DNA of 64,000 nt from Dama dama (Eukaryota; Chordata; Mammalia; Artiodactyla; Cervidae). Shown one piece after another: positions 12,707 to 24,469 of the stretch; within the stretch, counting starts at the first letter, position 1; every line of letters begins with the position of its first letter. The DNA is taken from positions 26,014,001 through 26,078,000 of the forward strand of contig NC_083697.1 in the NCBI RefSeq assembly GCF_033118175.1, written 5' to 3'. A program made the position numbers and the translations under genes. The notes beneath the pieces were generated by a model. That model did not search any database. It had not been told where the DNA came from and was given only the letters and a program-made list of their open reading frames with translations.

Positions 12707-13199
12707 ATAACCCAAACCTACGTATTACCCTCCAACTCCACACACACACACAAATGACCAAGTCTGTATTTTTTCTTTTTGGCATAAGGGTTTGTTCAGG
12801 GCCTAAAACAGACACAACTTGAAAATAACCCTTGTTCTATCTTTTTTGAAAGACTGACTTCATTGCTAATGCAGAGCTATTTATCAAAGTCTAGGAGGGG
12901 AGGAGAGGAAAGACTCTGAGGAAGGCATTGGTGAGAGGAGAATTCTCTCCAGACTCACTTTCCAGTCAGTGAATTCTTTGAAGAGGAGAACCCTCTACTC
13001 CACTCTCTAGAAGTGATCTGGGTTCAGAGGGAAGAGTTGTGTACCCTTCCTCATGGGGATGGACCTTAAGCCTTGTGATGCCTAGTGGAGCAACAAGGGA
13101 AGATTTTTCTCAGTTTTAAAACTAGCATTAAATTCCTTGGCAGCGTGTCATTGACATCATATGACAGCCTAAGAATCTTTGGTGAGGAGGGTGTGTGGT
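12707..13199. other. Unique sequence with CA repeat
   Basis: A short (CA)n run lies at about 12738-12752. Otherwise nothing recognised. Confidence 0.4.
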
Positions 13200-13380
13200 A
13201 CACAGTCTGAGGAATCATATGCTATTTCAAATCTTACTATTACTCGCTATTGTTAAGAATAAATTTGGTATCCTTAGTTGACTCTTCTGTAAAATGAGGT
13301 GTTAAAACCCATCAGGCAACGTTGTGAAAATAAGACATTGTGAACAATATATGGCAAAAAATCAATAGAAATAAATGAAT
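13200..13380 (+). repeat. MIR SINE fragment
   Basis: Diverged sense MIR: gttgactcttctgtaaaatg, then gttgtgaaaataag and a caatatatgg-type tail region. Confidence 0.6.
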
Positions 13381-13514
13381 TAGACTTAACTCTGGAGTGT
13401 TAGGAAATTGTTTCTCTCACACATAAAATTCCCTTAGACAACAGTATTTACTAACTTTTCCATCCTTTCAAAAAACCTTTGGGTCAGTTTTTCATTTATT
13501 ATTATTGTGGGAAG

Positions 13515-14205
13515 AACTGATGTGAGATCTACCCTTTTAACAAAATGCTAAGTGCACCAGGCAGCATTGTTAACCACAGGCACAATATTATTCATCAGAG
13601 TTTTAGACCTTATTCATCTTGCATAACAGAAACTTTGTACCCAGGGCCAGCAGCCTGCATTTTCCCTCCTCCCCATCCCCTGGCAACCACGACCCTGTTC
13701 TCTATTTCTGTGAGTTTGACTAGTTTAGATATCATATACATGTGACATCATTCAGCATTTGTCCTTCTGTGACTGGTCTATCGCCACTTGGCACAATGTC
13801 CTCAGGTTCATCCATGTAGTCACATATCGCAGACTTTCCTTCTTTTTTAAGGCTGAATAATATCAATATCACATTTTCTTTATCCATTCATCTACTGATG
13901 GGCATTTTAGTTTCTTTTAATCCAATAGTTTGGCTATTGTAAATAACACTGCAATGAACATGGGAGTGCAGCTGTCTCTTTGAGCTACTGATTTCATTTC
14001 TTTCTACACCCAGAAGTGGGATTGCATGATCATATGGTAGTTCTATTGTAATTTTTTGAGGAAACTGTACTGATTCTGTAAAGGCCACCAATGTTGTATG
14101 ATGGTTCCAATTTCTCCGCACTTGTCAACACTTAGATTTTTCTTTTTTTGGATAATAGCCATCCTAACACGTCTAGGGTGATATTTCATTGTGTTGAGTC
14201 AGTTC
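13515..14205 (-). mobile_element. Old L1 LINE 3' end, minus strand
   Basis: The complement of an L1 3' UTR and ORF2 end. Readable parts: ccctggcaaccacgaccctg, gtgagtttgactagtttaga, tatccattcatctactgatg, gctattgtaaataacactgc, and agaagtgggattgcatgatc. Strongly diverged. Confidence 0.88.
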
Positions 14206-14282
14206 TGTGAACTGCCATTTCTTTTAGACCATTCTATAAACATTCAAAAGAACAAATAAACAATATTCACCTAAAACATTAG

Positions 14283-14430
14283 TCCTTAACATGTTGGATC
14301 ACAAGACCTCTTGGAAAATCTGATAAAGACACAGGACTCTCTTACCAGAAAAATGCACACATAAAATAAAAAATACAAATCATTTCTTGGAATGACAGAT
14401 CCTAGATACATATTTATGAACCCCAGTTTA
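14283..14430 (+). repeat. Unclassified old MER-like repeat
   Basis: The ggaaaatctgataaagacac ... ccagaaaaatgcacacataa pattern resembles a common medium-reiterated repeat whose name I cannot fix. Confidence 0.35.
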
Positions 14431-14554
14431 AGGTCACTTGCCTAAATTAACTGATTCTCTAGCTTTTTTGACACCTAATAATCAAACTCTGGGATTGGCA
14501 AGCATATTCTTTATAAAGTAGGAGGTTACATATTTTCCACCTTTGGGGGCCAGC

Positions 14555-14710
14555 CTCTATCCAAACTGCTCTGCATTTGTAGCACAAAAATTGCTATGGA
14601 AAATATATAAACACATGAACATGACTGTATTCCAACAAATTTTTATTTGTAAAAATAGGCTGTGGGCTGGGTTTGGCCCTTGGGCTGCAGTCTGGCAATC
14701 TATGATTTAA
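14555..14710 (-). repeat. hAT-like DNA transposon fragment, minus strand
   Basis: The complement of the 'tggcaaactacggcccgcgg' type non-autonomous hAT element: ggtttggcccttgggctgca, tctggcaatc, and aaatttttatttgtaaaaat. The same family occurs in sense at 34985-35220. Confidence 0.6.
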
Positions 14711-15004
14711 TTATTTCAAAAAGATTGAATGGATTGCACTAGTTAGGAACTGGGAAATTGAATACAGACACACACACACTATGAAGGCCTTACAAACCCA
14801 CCATAAGGCTAGAAGCTACTATATTTCCTTTCCTCTGGAATGCTTAGGATGGGATAAGAAACCACAGGGATGATCTTCTCCTGTTGTATGTGATAAGAAT
14901 CTTTTTTACTTGCATCTGATCGCAACTGGTATCTTCTCTCAGATGCTCTGGAACATCGCGAGAGCCATCTGTTGGCGCTTGCTGTTGGTGACATAAAGTC
15001 ACAT
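14711..15004. other. Unique intergenic sequence
   Basis: Contains a short (CA)n run at about 14767-14779. No gene seen. Confidence 0.4.
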
Positions 15005-15192
15005 GCTTAGTCGCTCAGTCATGTTTGATTCTTTGCAACTCCATGGACTGTAGCCCTTCAGGCTCCTCTGTCATGGGGTTTTCCCAGCAAGATTACTGGA
15101 GTAGGTTGCCATTTACTCCTCAAGGGAATCTTCCTGACCCAGGAATTGAACTTGGGTCTCCTGCATTGCAGGCAGATTCTTTACTGCAGAGC
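15005..15192 (-). mobile_element. Bov-tA SINE
   Basis: A minus-strand copy starting cttagtcgctcagtcatgtt and ending at the partial tRNA-like head (attctttactgcagagcac), so slightly shortened. Confidence 0.88.
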
Positions 15193-15769
15193 ACTTCAAT
15201 TTCTGACCAGAGAGATAGGATTTAATGCACATTTGTCTACACCTACATCCTACCCTGTTTCCTAAAGACAACATGCCTCTTTTTAGGAGTCTGTTCAGGA
15301 TTCCATTCTATTCTCTATTTTCTATTACTGTTCCTGAAATTTGTTCTTGAAAAGCACTTTTGATGACATTCACAGTAAAATCCTCCAAAGACTTCAGCAA
15401 TGTGAGTATAAATTCTATATAATAAATGTCTGTACATTTAAACACCATTGAAAGAAAAACTTTCAGGCATCTTGCTGATAGCTGCCAGCAAGTCCTCATG
15501 AAGAATAAACACTGTCACACTAACCTGATATATTAGGATAAAATTCCCAAGTAGATCAAGAAAAAGAGATAGTTCTAATTTATCATGGCTCCAGGAAGGT
15601 TAGGTGATTTAGTTGTATGAGGCAATAAATTTAGAAAACATGGTCCAGACAGCATAACTATTAGGTGAGAATACAAATTGCTAGAGGGTCAAAAAAATAA
15701 TACAAGGTGTTTTTCAAAGTCAGTTAGGAGCCTAAGTTTTTTTTTTAAGTTTTCATCATCAGCCTAGAT
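15193..15769. other. Unique intergenic sequence
   Basis: No supported feature. A 63-codon minus-strand frame at 15308-15499 has no family signature. Confidence 0.4.
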
Positions 15770-16590
15770 AAAGATATAAGAAAGTTAACCCAGACAATGT
15801 CTTAGAAAAATACACCTTAGGAAAGAGATGTAAGAAGAAATGGAAAAATCTAAATATGCCAATAATCACCAAAGATATTAGTAAGCAGCTTAAAATCTAA
15901 TTCCTGTTAACCTGTCCCCAGATATACTACACGGTTTTAGAGGCCAGTGAACCAAGCATTTGAAAAAGACAATCTCTAGCTTATAAAAACAGTTCTAGAG
16001 AACAGAAACAATATTTTCCATATCAGTTAATGGTGCTAGAGTAGCCTTTATCTTGATACCTAAATCAGACCAGGATAACATCAGAAGATGATTATCACAT
16101 AATAATAAGACTTATGAACAAAGGTGATAAATTAAAAATGAAACATTAGGAACTGGGGGAAAAAACCTCATTTTGAGCAATTTAAGTTTTTTCCATGAGT
16201 ATGAGGACAGTTCAACATTAGAAAATACGTTAATGGAATTAGCCTCATTAAAATAGTAAAAGGTGGGACTTTCGTTGTGGTCCCCTTGCTAAGACTCTGC
16301 ACTCTCAATGCAGCGGGCCCAGGCTTGATCCCTGGTCAGGGAATTAGATCCCACATGCCACAACTAAGAGTTCACATGCCTCAACTGAAAGATCCTGCAT
16401 GCCGCAGTAAAGATTCCAAGTGCTGCAGCTGAGACCTGGGTGCAATCAAAATTAATAAGAATTTAAAAAAAAATAGTAAAAGGAGGAAAACTAGATGATG
16501 ACCTCAGTGGACACAGAAAAGGCATTTACTAAATGAGCAATCTATACAAGATCAAGGTGGAATTGAAGGGAACTACCTTCTTTATGGGCA
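15770..16590 (+). mobile_element. Decayed L1 LINE (host of a nested stack)
   Basis: A badly decayed L1 ORF2 (RT region) is readable in sense: gatgacctcagtggacacag and aaaaggcatttactaaa match the RT motif A region. It is interrupted by a CHR SINE at 16264-16470 and at about 16586 by a Bov-tA SINE, itself split by a BovB. The L1 fragment 18010-18245 is probably its continuation. Confidence 0.7.
16264..16470 (+). mobile_element. CHR-type tRNA-derived SINE
   Basis: A cetartiodactyl SINE: gggactttcgttgtggtccc, ttgatccctggtcagggaa, then the repeated 'catgccacaactaag' units. The exact 13-bp target-site duplication AAATAGTAAAAGG lies at 16251-16263 and 16471-16483. Confidence 0.92.
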
Positions 16591-18003
16591 TTCCAGGTGG
16601 CACTGTGAACTTCCAGATGTTCAAGCTGGATTTAGAAAAGGCAGAGGAACCAGAGATCAAGTTGCCAACATCTTCCAGATCATCAAAAAAGCAAAAGAGT
16701 TTCAGAAAAACATCTACTTTTGCTTTACTGACTACGCCAAAGCCTTTGACTGCGTGGATCACAACAAACTGGAAAATTCTTAGAGATGGGAATACCAGAC
16801 CACCTGATCTGCTTCCTGAGAAATCTGTATGCAGGTCAAGAAGCAAGAGTTAGAACTGGACATGGAACAACAGACTGGTTCCAAAACAGGAAAGCAGTGC
16901 ATCAAGGCTGTATATTGTCACCCTGCTTATTTAACTTATGTGCAGAGTACATCATGTGAAATGGGCTGGATGAATCACAAGTTGGACTCAAGATTGCTGG
17001 GAGAAACATCAATAACCTCAGATATGCAGATCTGTAGAGTCTACCACCCTTATGGTAGAAAGCAAAGAAGAACTAAAGAGCCTCTTGATGAAAGTTAAAG
17101 AGGAGAGTGAAAAAGTTGGCTTAAAACTCAACATTCAGAAAACTAAGATCATGGCATCTGGTCCCATCACTTCATGGCAGATAGATGGGGAAACAGTGGA
17201 AACAGTGGCTGACTTTACTTTTTTGGGTTCCAAAATCACTGCAGATAGTGACTGCAGCAATGAAATTAAAAGACGCCTACTCCTTGGAAGGAAAGTTATG
17301 ACCAACCTAGACAGCATATTAAAAAGCAGAGACATTACTTTGTCAACAAAGGTCCATCTAGTCAAGGCTATGGTTTTTCCAGTAGTCATGTATGAATGTG
17401 AGAGTTGGGCTATAAAGAAAGCTGAGTATCAAAGAATTGATGCTTTTGAACTGTGGTGTTGAAGACTCTTGAGAGTCCCTTGGACTACAAGGAGATCCAA
17501 CTAGTCAATCCTAAAGGAAATCAGTCCTGAATATTCATTGGAAGGACTGATGCTGAAGTTGAAACTCCAATACTTTGGCTACCTGATGTGAAGATCCAAC
17601 TCATTGGAAAAGACCCTGATGCTGGGAAAGATTGAAGGCGGGAGGAGAAGGGGATGACAGAGAATGAAATGGCTGGATGGCATCACTGACACGACATGAG
17701 CTTGAGTAGGCTCCGGGAGTTGGTGATGGACAGGAAGCCTGGTGTGCTGCAGTCCATGGGGTCGCAAAGAGTCGGACACGACTGAGCGACTGAACTGAAC
17801 TGTGGTGGCACTAATGGTAAAGAATCCACCTGCCAGTGCAGGAGACCCAGGAGACTTGGTTCGATCCCTGGGTTGGGAAGATCCTCTGGAGGAGGGAACG
17901 GCAATCCACGCCAGTATTTTTGCCTGGAGAATCCCATGGACAGAGGAGCCTGGTGTCCATGGGGTCGCAAACAGTTGGACATGACTGAAACGATGCAGCA
18001 GTG
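16586..18003 (+). mobile_element. Bov-tA SINE split by a BovB
   Basis: The head (gggcattccaggtggcact) is at 16586-16604. The body resumes at 17813 (aatggtaaagaatccacc) and runs to the tail at about 18003. The two halves are one SINE, separated by the BovB insertion at 16605-17803. Confidence 0.85.
16605..17803 (+). mobile_element. BovB LINE inserted in a SINE
   Basis: A 1.2-kb 5'-truncated BovB, from gaacttccagatgttcaagc to gcgactgaactgaactg. It is flanked by the 9-bp duplication GGTGGCACT at 16596-16604 and 17804-17812. RT motif A reads FCFTDYAKAFDCVDH, but motif C is destroyed: the sequence after gatatgcagat is replaced by ctgtagagtct. The frame remains open in 17052-17462 downstream. Confidence 0.92.
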
Positions 18004-18009
18004 TGCACG

Positions 18010-18245
18010 TACCTTGTTCATATACACTATGCTCAGAAATAAGAAGATTGGACATTGTTAAGATGTCAACTCTTCCGCACGCAATCACTAAATCCAATAA
18101 AGGCTTTTTCATGGAACTTGACAAATCAATGTTAAATTTTAGATGGGAAAGAGCAAACAGGCAGGAAGAGCCAAGATTATTTTGAGGGAGAACAAGGCAG
18201 GGCTTCTCTCTGCCAGACATCAAGACCAAGAAAGCTGTAGGTAAT
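18010..18245 (+). mobile_element. L1 ORF2 fragment
   Basis: Readable L1 ORF2 after the RT domain: gttaagatgtcaactcttcc, aggctttttcatggaacttg, ccagacatcaagacc. Probably part of the copy beginning at 15770. Confidence 0.7.
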
Positions 18246-19327
18246 TAAGAAAGTAATTAGCATTAATGATTCTGTTCAGATTGTTTCTGTAAAGCATCCA
18301 AAATTTATGGCCAAGGAGGAGGTGGAAATTGGGCTAGGTTTGGAAGCGAGCCTTAGAAATAATGAGACTTAGGGCTCAAAGGGTAAAATTAGGAATCTTT
18401 AGTCTGATGATTCTAATAATACTGTACAAACAATTATAAACACGTTAAAAGTAATACTTTAGAGGTATATTCAAATTTAAAGCAAGAAAATTTAGCTCAT
18501 AGCTGTTGTTCCTTTTCACTGACTTAAACACCTGAGATGCCTTTTAAATGTAGTACCAAGAAATATGGCTAAAATAGAATTTCTGTGAAGTGAGATATGG
18601 AAAATATAATAAAGATTTACTGAGAAAGAAGCTAAAATGTCTTGCTTTGGATGCCTTCAAAAATCAGATTGACTTTTAGTCTGTCAGGAAATGTGGGTGT
18701 TAAATTTACTAGAGGTGTTGAAATTCATGTTTGGCTACGTCAACTGTTTCTAGTCATGAATTCTAGGTATAATGAAGATGCTCTCTTTTGTTGAGACTGA
18801 GGGGAAAATTGAGTTGCACTAATCTATATGCATTGTTTTCTCTCTCCCCATGACCTCCTTTCACTTCCCCAAATACAGACACGCACAAGCTTTTCCAAAG
18901 TAACTGCTCTCATTCAGCAGCAAACATGTCTCCAGGTACTCATTTAAAAATCTACTCAAGGAGTATCATTGCCATCCCTACATTGTAGAAGCTCTAAACT
19001 CAAAATATAATAAGGAAAGGACAGACACCATTTACCCAGGCATGTACTTACGTATTTTTAGTCTCATTAAATTCAAAGCAAACTGTGGGATGATTTACGA
19101 AGGATAAATAATAGACAGGTTTGAAACAAAGAAGTCAGATGATCATTTAATATTTGCAGTGAAAGTAAATTTGGTTATATAGAAAAGTCACCTTTGTTAC
19201 TATTATATATAGTCAACACCTAGTTGGTTATGTATATAAACCATGGTTTTAACTATCTATGGTAAATTTTTACCCCATACTGGATTTCTTTGCCTATCCA
19301 AGAAGTTCTAGTTAGCTTTTATGTGTG
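18246..19327. other. Unique intergenic sequence
   Basis: About 1.1 kb without any gene or repeat I can name. Confidence 0.4.
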
Positions 19328-19530
19328 AGTTACTCGCTCAGTCGTGTCTGACTCTGTGATCCCGTGGAGCATAGCCCACCAGGTTCCTCTGTCCTCGGAA
19401 TTTTCCAGGCAAGAATACTGGAGTGGGTTGCCATTTCCCTCTCTAGGGGATCTTCCTGACCCAGGGATTGAACTTGGGTCTACCGCATTGCAGGTGGATT
19501 ATATACCATCTAAGCCACCAGGGAAACCCC
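19328..19530 (-). mobile_element. Bov-tA SINE
   Basis: A complete minus-strand copy from gttactcgctcagtcgtgtc to the tRNA-like head ctaagccaccagggaaaccc. Confidence 0.9.
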
Positions 19531-19995
19531 TACTTGGCTTACTTTCCCTAATTACTGAGAACTTTGCTGTTCTCAATAAAGTATGTGCTGCTTTCCAAAC
19601 TTCTACTGGGCTATCTATTATTCTCAGATAATTGAGCAAGCTACTCTATGCAAAGGAGGAAGCATCATACAAGGAAAATAGTCTGCAGGACTCCCAGGCT
19701 GTGCATATGCTTCTCTTCTGACTGAAATGCAGGCAGATAGCGAGAACTGATCTGTGACTTGAGCCCAGTCATCAGACATGTGAAAAGTAAGCATCTCTTT
19801 TCACACTGAAGCAGCCCTGGTGACAGAGAAATGCCGTCTCCCTATAGACTGCATGGTCCACGGTTTTATTTTTTTAATGGTCATTCAGTGATTTAACATA
19901 TATTGACTCTTCACCACACGTGAATCTTGCTCTGTGCTGGGACAGGTTTATAATGGTCAACATCCACTGACATTTATTGAGGGCCTTCTCTTCTC
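19531..19995. other. Unique intergenic sequence
   Basis: No gene seen. The end (19965-19990, catttattgagggccttct) may be an L2 or MIR edge. Confidence 0.35.
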
Positions 19996-20075
19996 ACTCC
20001 CTGGTGGTCTAGTGGTTAGGACTCAGTGCTCTCACTGCCATGGCCTGAGTTTGATTCTGGTCAGGGAAACCTTTC
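19996..20075 (+). mobile_element. CHR-type SINE head fragment
   Basis: ctccctggtggtctagtggt and tttgattctggtcagggaaa match only the tRNA-like head of a CHR SINE; the body is missing. Confidence 0.65.
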
Positions 20076-20080
20076 TGAGG

Positions 20081-20216
20081 GGCTTCCCTGGTGGCTCAGA
20101 TGGTAAAGAATCTGCCTGCAATGCAGGAAACCTGGGCCCAGAATTCTTGCCTGGAGAATTCTGTGGACAGAGGAGCAAGATCACAGAGAATTAGACATGA
20201 CTGAGCAACTAACACA
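20081..20216 (+). mobile_element. Bov-tA SINE with internal deletion
   Basis: The head gggcttccctggtggctcag is intact, but the part between the B-box region (cctgggcccagaattcttgc) and the tail is shortened. It ends at catgactgagcaactaacac. Confidence 0.8.
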
Positions 20217-20516
20217 CTTTCTTTTCTCACTTTAGTTTAAGCACATTCACTTTTTCCTTCCCTCCTTAGGCAGGGAAAATAATTTACCAGTAACTTCTGC
20301 ATAAAAACTATTCAGATGACATAGGCAATGACAGTCATTGCTTGGTCATCTTTAGAACTGGATTTGCTAAATGAGTTTTAAGAAAAAAACAAAGTAAAAA
20401 CATTAAGCCCAAACAATAAGAAAAGTCTGCAGGCCTGATGCCTGGATCTATGTCTACAGATGGTAAAGGAAAACCTTATATGTATTTTTACGCCATGTGG
20501 AAGGTATTAAAATATA

Positions 20517-20655
20517 TGATTCATTCTGTGAACATTTACTGAGTTCCTACTATGTGCCTGACATTGGACTAAGTACTGAAAGTATAATGGTGATAAAGCA
20601 GACTGCTTGGAGCTTAAATTCTATGGAGAGACATGTGATAAACACACACAAACGT
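20517..20655 (-). repeat. L2 LINE 3' end, minus strand
   Basis: The complement of the L2 3' end: gaacatttactgagttccta, ctatgtgcctgacattggac, and agcttaaattctatggagag. Confidence 0.75.
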
Positions 20656-21429
20656 ATTACACAGAGATAGCGAGTAACCAGGAGAGGCCACTGTGGGTTA
20701 GTTGGGCAGAAAGCTTCCTTCTAGAAAGTGACAGCAACTAACACAGTACCTGACTCACATTATAGAAATTTTCAGGACACTTTAGTCATCCAGTAAATAT
20801 TCTCCTCTGTTTGCTGCTGAATTTCGTTTTCTTGTTTAATTATAAACTGTTGTTGTTTAGGTCAGATTACCTAGACCCAAAAGCAAACGAACACAAATGA
20901 ACAAAACCTGGCTTCTTAAGGGAGCTATGAAAAAGAAGTCTAGAAAAGCAAATAATTATTCTTTCATCGTAAATATTGAAAAAAGATTTTAATATTTGGC
21001 TAATTCTTTCAGGTAGAACATTGAGTTCAGTTACATTTTTGCTTCCTTTCGATCAGTGATAATGTTATTTGGGGTCATGGATTCTTTAGAGAATCCAATT
21101 AAGAGTCTAATCAAGACTAGGAAAACACATGTCCATTTGAAACATGGGGTACAGTTTCAGGAGAGGTTCACACATTCTCTGTCTCAGGTCACAAACCTTT
21201 TAATTATTACCAAAGGTAAAACTTACCTTGCTAGATGTCAAACTGAGTATGATTCTGGTACAAGAATTCAAACGGAAAGAATAAAAATGAAGAAAGCCCA
21301 ACACATACTTAATATTCTAAAGTCATCTGGAATAAATGGAAAAAGTTAAATTTTTATAATAGTACGGGAAAAGTAACTAATAACATGAAAAGAAATATTG
21401 GATTTCTACCTCAAACTACCCGCCCCCCC
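20656..21429. other. Unique intergenic sequence
   Basis: No gene or repeat I can support. A 97-codon frame at 21056-21349 shows no domain. Confidence 0.4.
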
Positions 21430-22078
21430 AAAGAAATTCTTGCTGAGTAAAAGGTTTAAATGTAAAAACTAAAATGATTAAAGAATTAGAACATCAAAAA
21501 TATAGGTGACTATTTTTTTTTTTAGGTGACTATTTTTTTATCACTGTGTGAAAAATCTTTCTAAGCAGAAATCACAAGAAAAAGAGTGACATTATATGAA
21601 CAAACGTGTATTTTAAGTTTTATAACAACTAAACAAAAACAGACACAACACCTTCCTCTGGAAAGACCAACTTAAACTGCAATGTAATTAACAAAAATCC
21701 TTAATCCATAAATAAGCCTTTACTGTTAATCCATTATATGCCAATAAAAATTAAAAAATAAAACAACTCAGAAATAAATACATATATAAATATATACAAA
21801 GAATAAACCTTTACTAATCTTTATGTAAAAGGTGAAAGTACTAGATGAAAAATGAGCCATAGATATGTACACAATACTTGGTCTTAACACAAGAGGTCAA
21901 CATATGTGTTGATTACATGAATAAACTGATGAATAGGCAGAATTTAAATGGCCAGTAAACATATGAAGAGTATGCAACTATGTGAATAATGTCAAGAATG
22001 AATATAAAAACAAAATAGGATTTTGACCATCACATTGGCCAAGATTAAAACAAAATTCTGATAACATCTATGTTGGTT
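21430..22078 (+). mobile_element. Ancient L1/HAL1-like fragment
   Basis: Heavily decayed ORF2 end: aatttaaatggccagtaaac, atatgaagagtatgcaacta, ttgaccatcacattggccaa. These are worn versions of the L1 'ggccaataaacatatgaaaa' region. Confidence 0.55.
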
Positions 22079-22082
22079 ACGG

Positions 22083-22290
22083 GTGGCGGTGGTGGTTTAG
22101 TGGCTAAGTCGTGTCTGACTATTTGTGACCCCATGGACCGTAGCCTGCCAAGCTCCTCAGTCCATGGCACTTCCGAGGCAGGAATATGGGAGCAGGTTGC
22201 CATTTCCTTCTCTAGGGGAACTTCTCCAAACCAGAGAGTTGAACCTGCTTGAAAGGTGGGTTCTTTACCACCGAGTCACAGGGAAGCCCC
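22083..22290 (-). mobile_element. Bov-tA SINE
   Basis: A minus-strand copy, tail ggctaagtcgtgtctgacta, head ccgagtcacagggaagcccc. Confidence 0.88.
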
Positions 22291-22520
22291 GGTTAAGGGC
22301 ACAGGGATATAACCTACGTCCCTAGGTGTGTAAACTCACACCTTACTGAAGGAATACCTGGCATCATATAGATCAAGCACTTGAACAGAGGAGGCAGAAT
22401 TTGCAAACCTGAAACTCCTTTTAATAGAAATTTCTCCAACCTCTGATAACAATACAAACAACTCCTTTGAGTGTTTCTTTCTGGAAAATTCCTTTCTGAA
22501 AGTAAGTATGAAAAGTCCAG

Positions 22521-22771
22521 GGACTTCCCCGGTAGTCCAGTGTTGAGAACCCACCTGTCAATGCAGGGGATACAGGTTTAATCCCTGGTCCAGGAAGATA
22601 CCACAGGCCACGGAGAGCGACTAAGCCTGAATGCCACAAGTACTGAGCCCATGGGCTGCAACTACTGAAGCCCTTGTGCCCTAGAGTCCATGCACTGCAA
22701 CAGGAGAAGCTACTGCAATGAGAAGCCCGCACACCACAACAGAGAGTAGCCCGGATTTGCTGCAACCAGAT
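22521..22771 (+). mobile_element. CHR-type SINE, long form
   Basis: A head agggacttccccggtagtcc with ttaatccctggtccaggaag, then the long CHR body (ctgagcccatgggctgcaac, gagaagcccgcacaccacaa). Confidence 0.85.
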
Positions 22772-23264
22772 TCAGACACTTTCTAAACTGGAAGATGCAA
22801 TGGGCTTTTCTTTCTGTTTACTTCTTCCTTCCTTCTTTTCCTTTTCTTCTCTTTCTCCTTCAACTACAGTGCTGATGGTACATTGTTGTTTGAAATTACC
22901 TGCAACCTCCACCTCCACCAAAGGTTTATATATGTATCTCCCCACCTTAAACTCAGAAGGGGCTATGTAATTTGCATTCGTCAACAAACTGAGGGAAGGG
23001 ACGTATAAGGGACCTGAGCAGAATCTTTAGTAGGCGGCTGATAGTGGGCCGTGTCTTTTCTTCCTTTGCCACGAGACTAGCTATGTTCCTGGTAGAGCCT
23101 GCTTGGTCAGACATGATGATAGTGTAGTCAGCACTAACTCGGATGGATATGTAGTATAAGCAAAAAAGACATCTTTCTTGTGTAGAACTTCAAAAGGTAC
23201 CATTGGTTGTTTCAGCCAATCCCAAGAGGATTGTTGAGGAGCCTGAATTTGAATAGTCTCTCTG
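22772..23264. other. Unique sequence with polypyrimidine tract
   Basis: A C/T-rich run lies at 22805-22865. The rest is unclassified. Confidence 0.35.
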
Positions 23265-23612
23265 CCAATTACAGGTTAAATTCAAACCTAGGTCTGTTCG
23301 TACTATGAAACATTGGTCTTAGTTCTGTAAGATGGGATTACTAATGGTGGCTACCTTTGAGGGTCATTATGAGGACTGAATGACTTTAAAAAGAGACTAA
23401 GTTATTTGTAAAGGGCTTAGAATAGTACCTAGCAAATATAGTATTGTTGTTTTTTAGTTGCTAAGCTGTGTGTGATTCTTTTGTGACCCCATGAACTGTA
23501 GCCCACCAAGCTCCTCTGTCCATGGGATTTCCCAGGAAAGAATGCTGGAGTGGGTTGCCATTTCCTTCTCCAAAATATAGTACTAGTATTTGTTAAATAA
23601 ATCCATGTGTGT
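23265..23612 (+). repeat. MIR SINE split by a Bov-A insertion
   Basis: Sense MIR with aagatgggattactaatggt, gagggtcattatgaggactg, gggcttagaatagtacctag, resuming after the insertion with tagtatttgttaaataaa. The interruption is the SINE at 23444-23572. Confidence 0.8.
23444..23572 (-). mobile_element. Bov-A SINE inserted in a MIR
   Basis: A minus-strand Bov-A monomer (tagttgctaagctgtgtgtg to gccatttccttctcca). The exact 10-bp target-site duplication AAATATAGTA lies at 23434-23443 and 23573-23582. Confidence 0.9.
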
Positions 23613-24469
23613 GTGTGCGCACAACAAAGTCTAGGAAGGAATATGATACAGGATTAACAGTTACCTTAAAGTGTTTCCTCTTTTTGTTTATCCACATCTT
23701 TTAGTTTCTCCCCAGCATACATGTAATTCTGATATAATTCTAAAAATCTATTAAAAATCTACTTTGCATTGAGAGTCTGTTTTTTTTTTTTTAAATTGTA
23801 CCTAAAAAAATGTATGTTTTATTATAATTTCATTACTTCCACAGGACTGTATCTCTAATTGTGAAAATCAACAGGAAAACAGGTGTCACTATGTGGAAGT
23901 TCTATTAATGCCAATTTTCTGGAACCATGGAGTAGGCAGCACTTGAAGCCAAATTCTTGAGAAGGAGGTGAAATAATTATCATCACATGCATTTTATTTT
24001 GCATGCACAGCCTGAAAATACTGTTTTCTAATAGAACTGAAATTTTTTTCCTTAAATAAGATAAGGCTGTTTAGTCATTAATAATTATATCCCTGCTTCT
24101 CTGGGCCAGGCTCAAAAGTCAATAAACATTAAGCTCTGGCTTCTAATATTACCACCATGGCAGGAGACAAATTAGTGAGGAGTAGCATTACTTTTGACGG
24201 ACAGAGGTAGGGGTGAGACCAGGTCACTTACTCAGATTGCTGTCACTGCAACAGCCTTCCTGTTGCCTGCATACAACTCCTTTTATTTGCTTTGGCTGAG
24301 GAGAAATCTTGGCATGAATTTACACAGAAAAATCATGATCCAAGAGCAATTGTTAATACCCATGTCTAGGACTGGCCTCAGCCATCCCAGCTGGAAAACC
24401 TCAAGGAGACAGCATCAAAACTATTGATATCAAATAGTGATAAATAAAGCATCTACACTGAAAATTATG
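23613..24469. other. Unique intergenic sequence
   Basis: Includes a T-run near 23780. No gene recognised. Confidence 0.4.

Noticed and set aside
17579..18229. 216-codon minus-strand frame
   Set aside because: A read-through on the reverse strand of BovB tail, Bov-tA and L1 sequence; no family signature.
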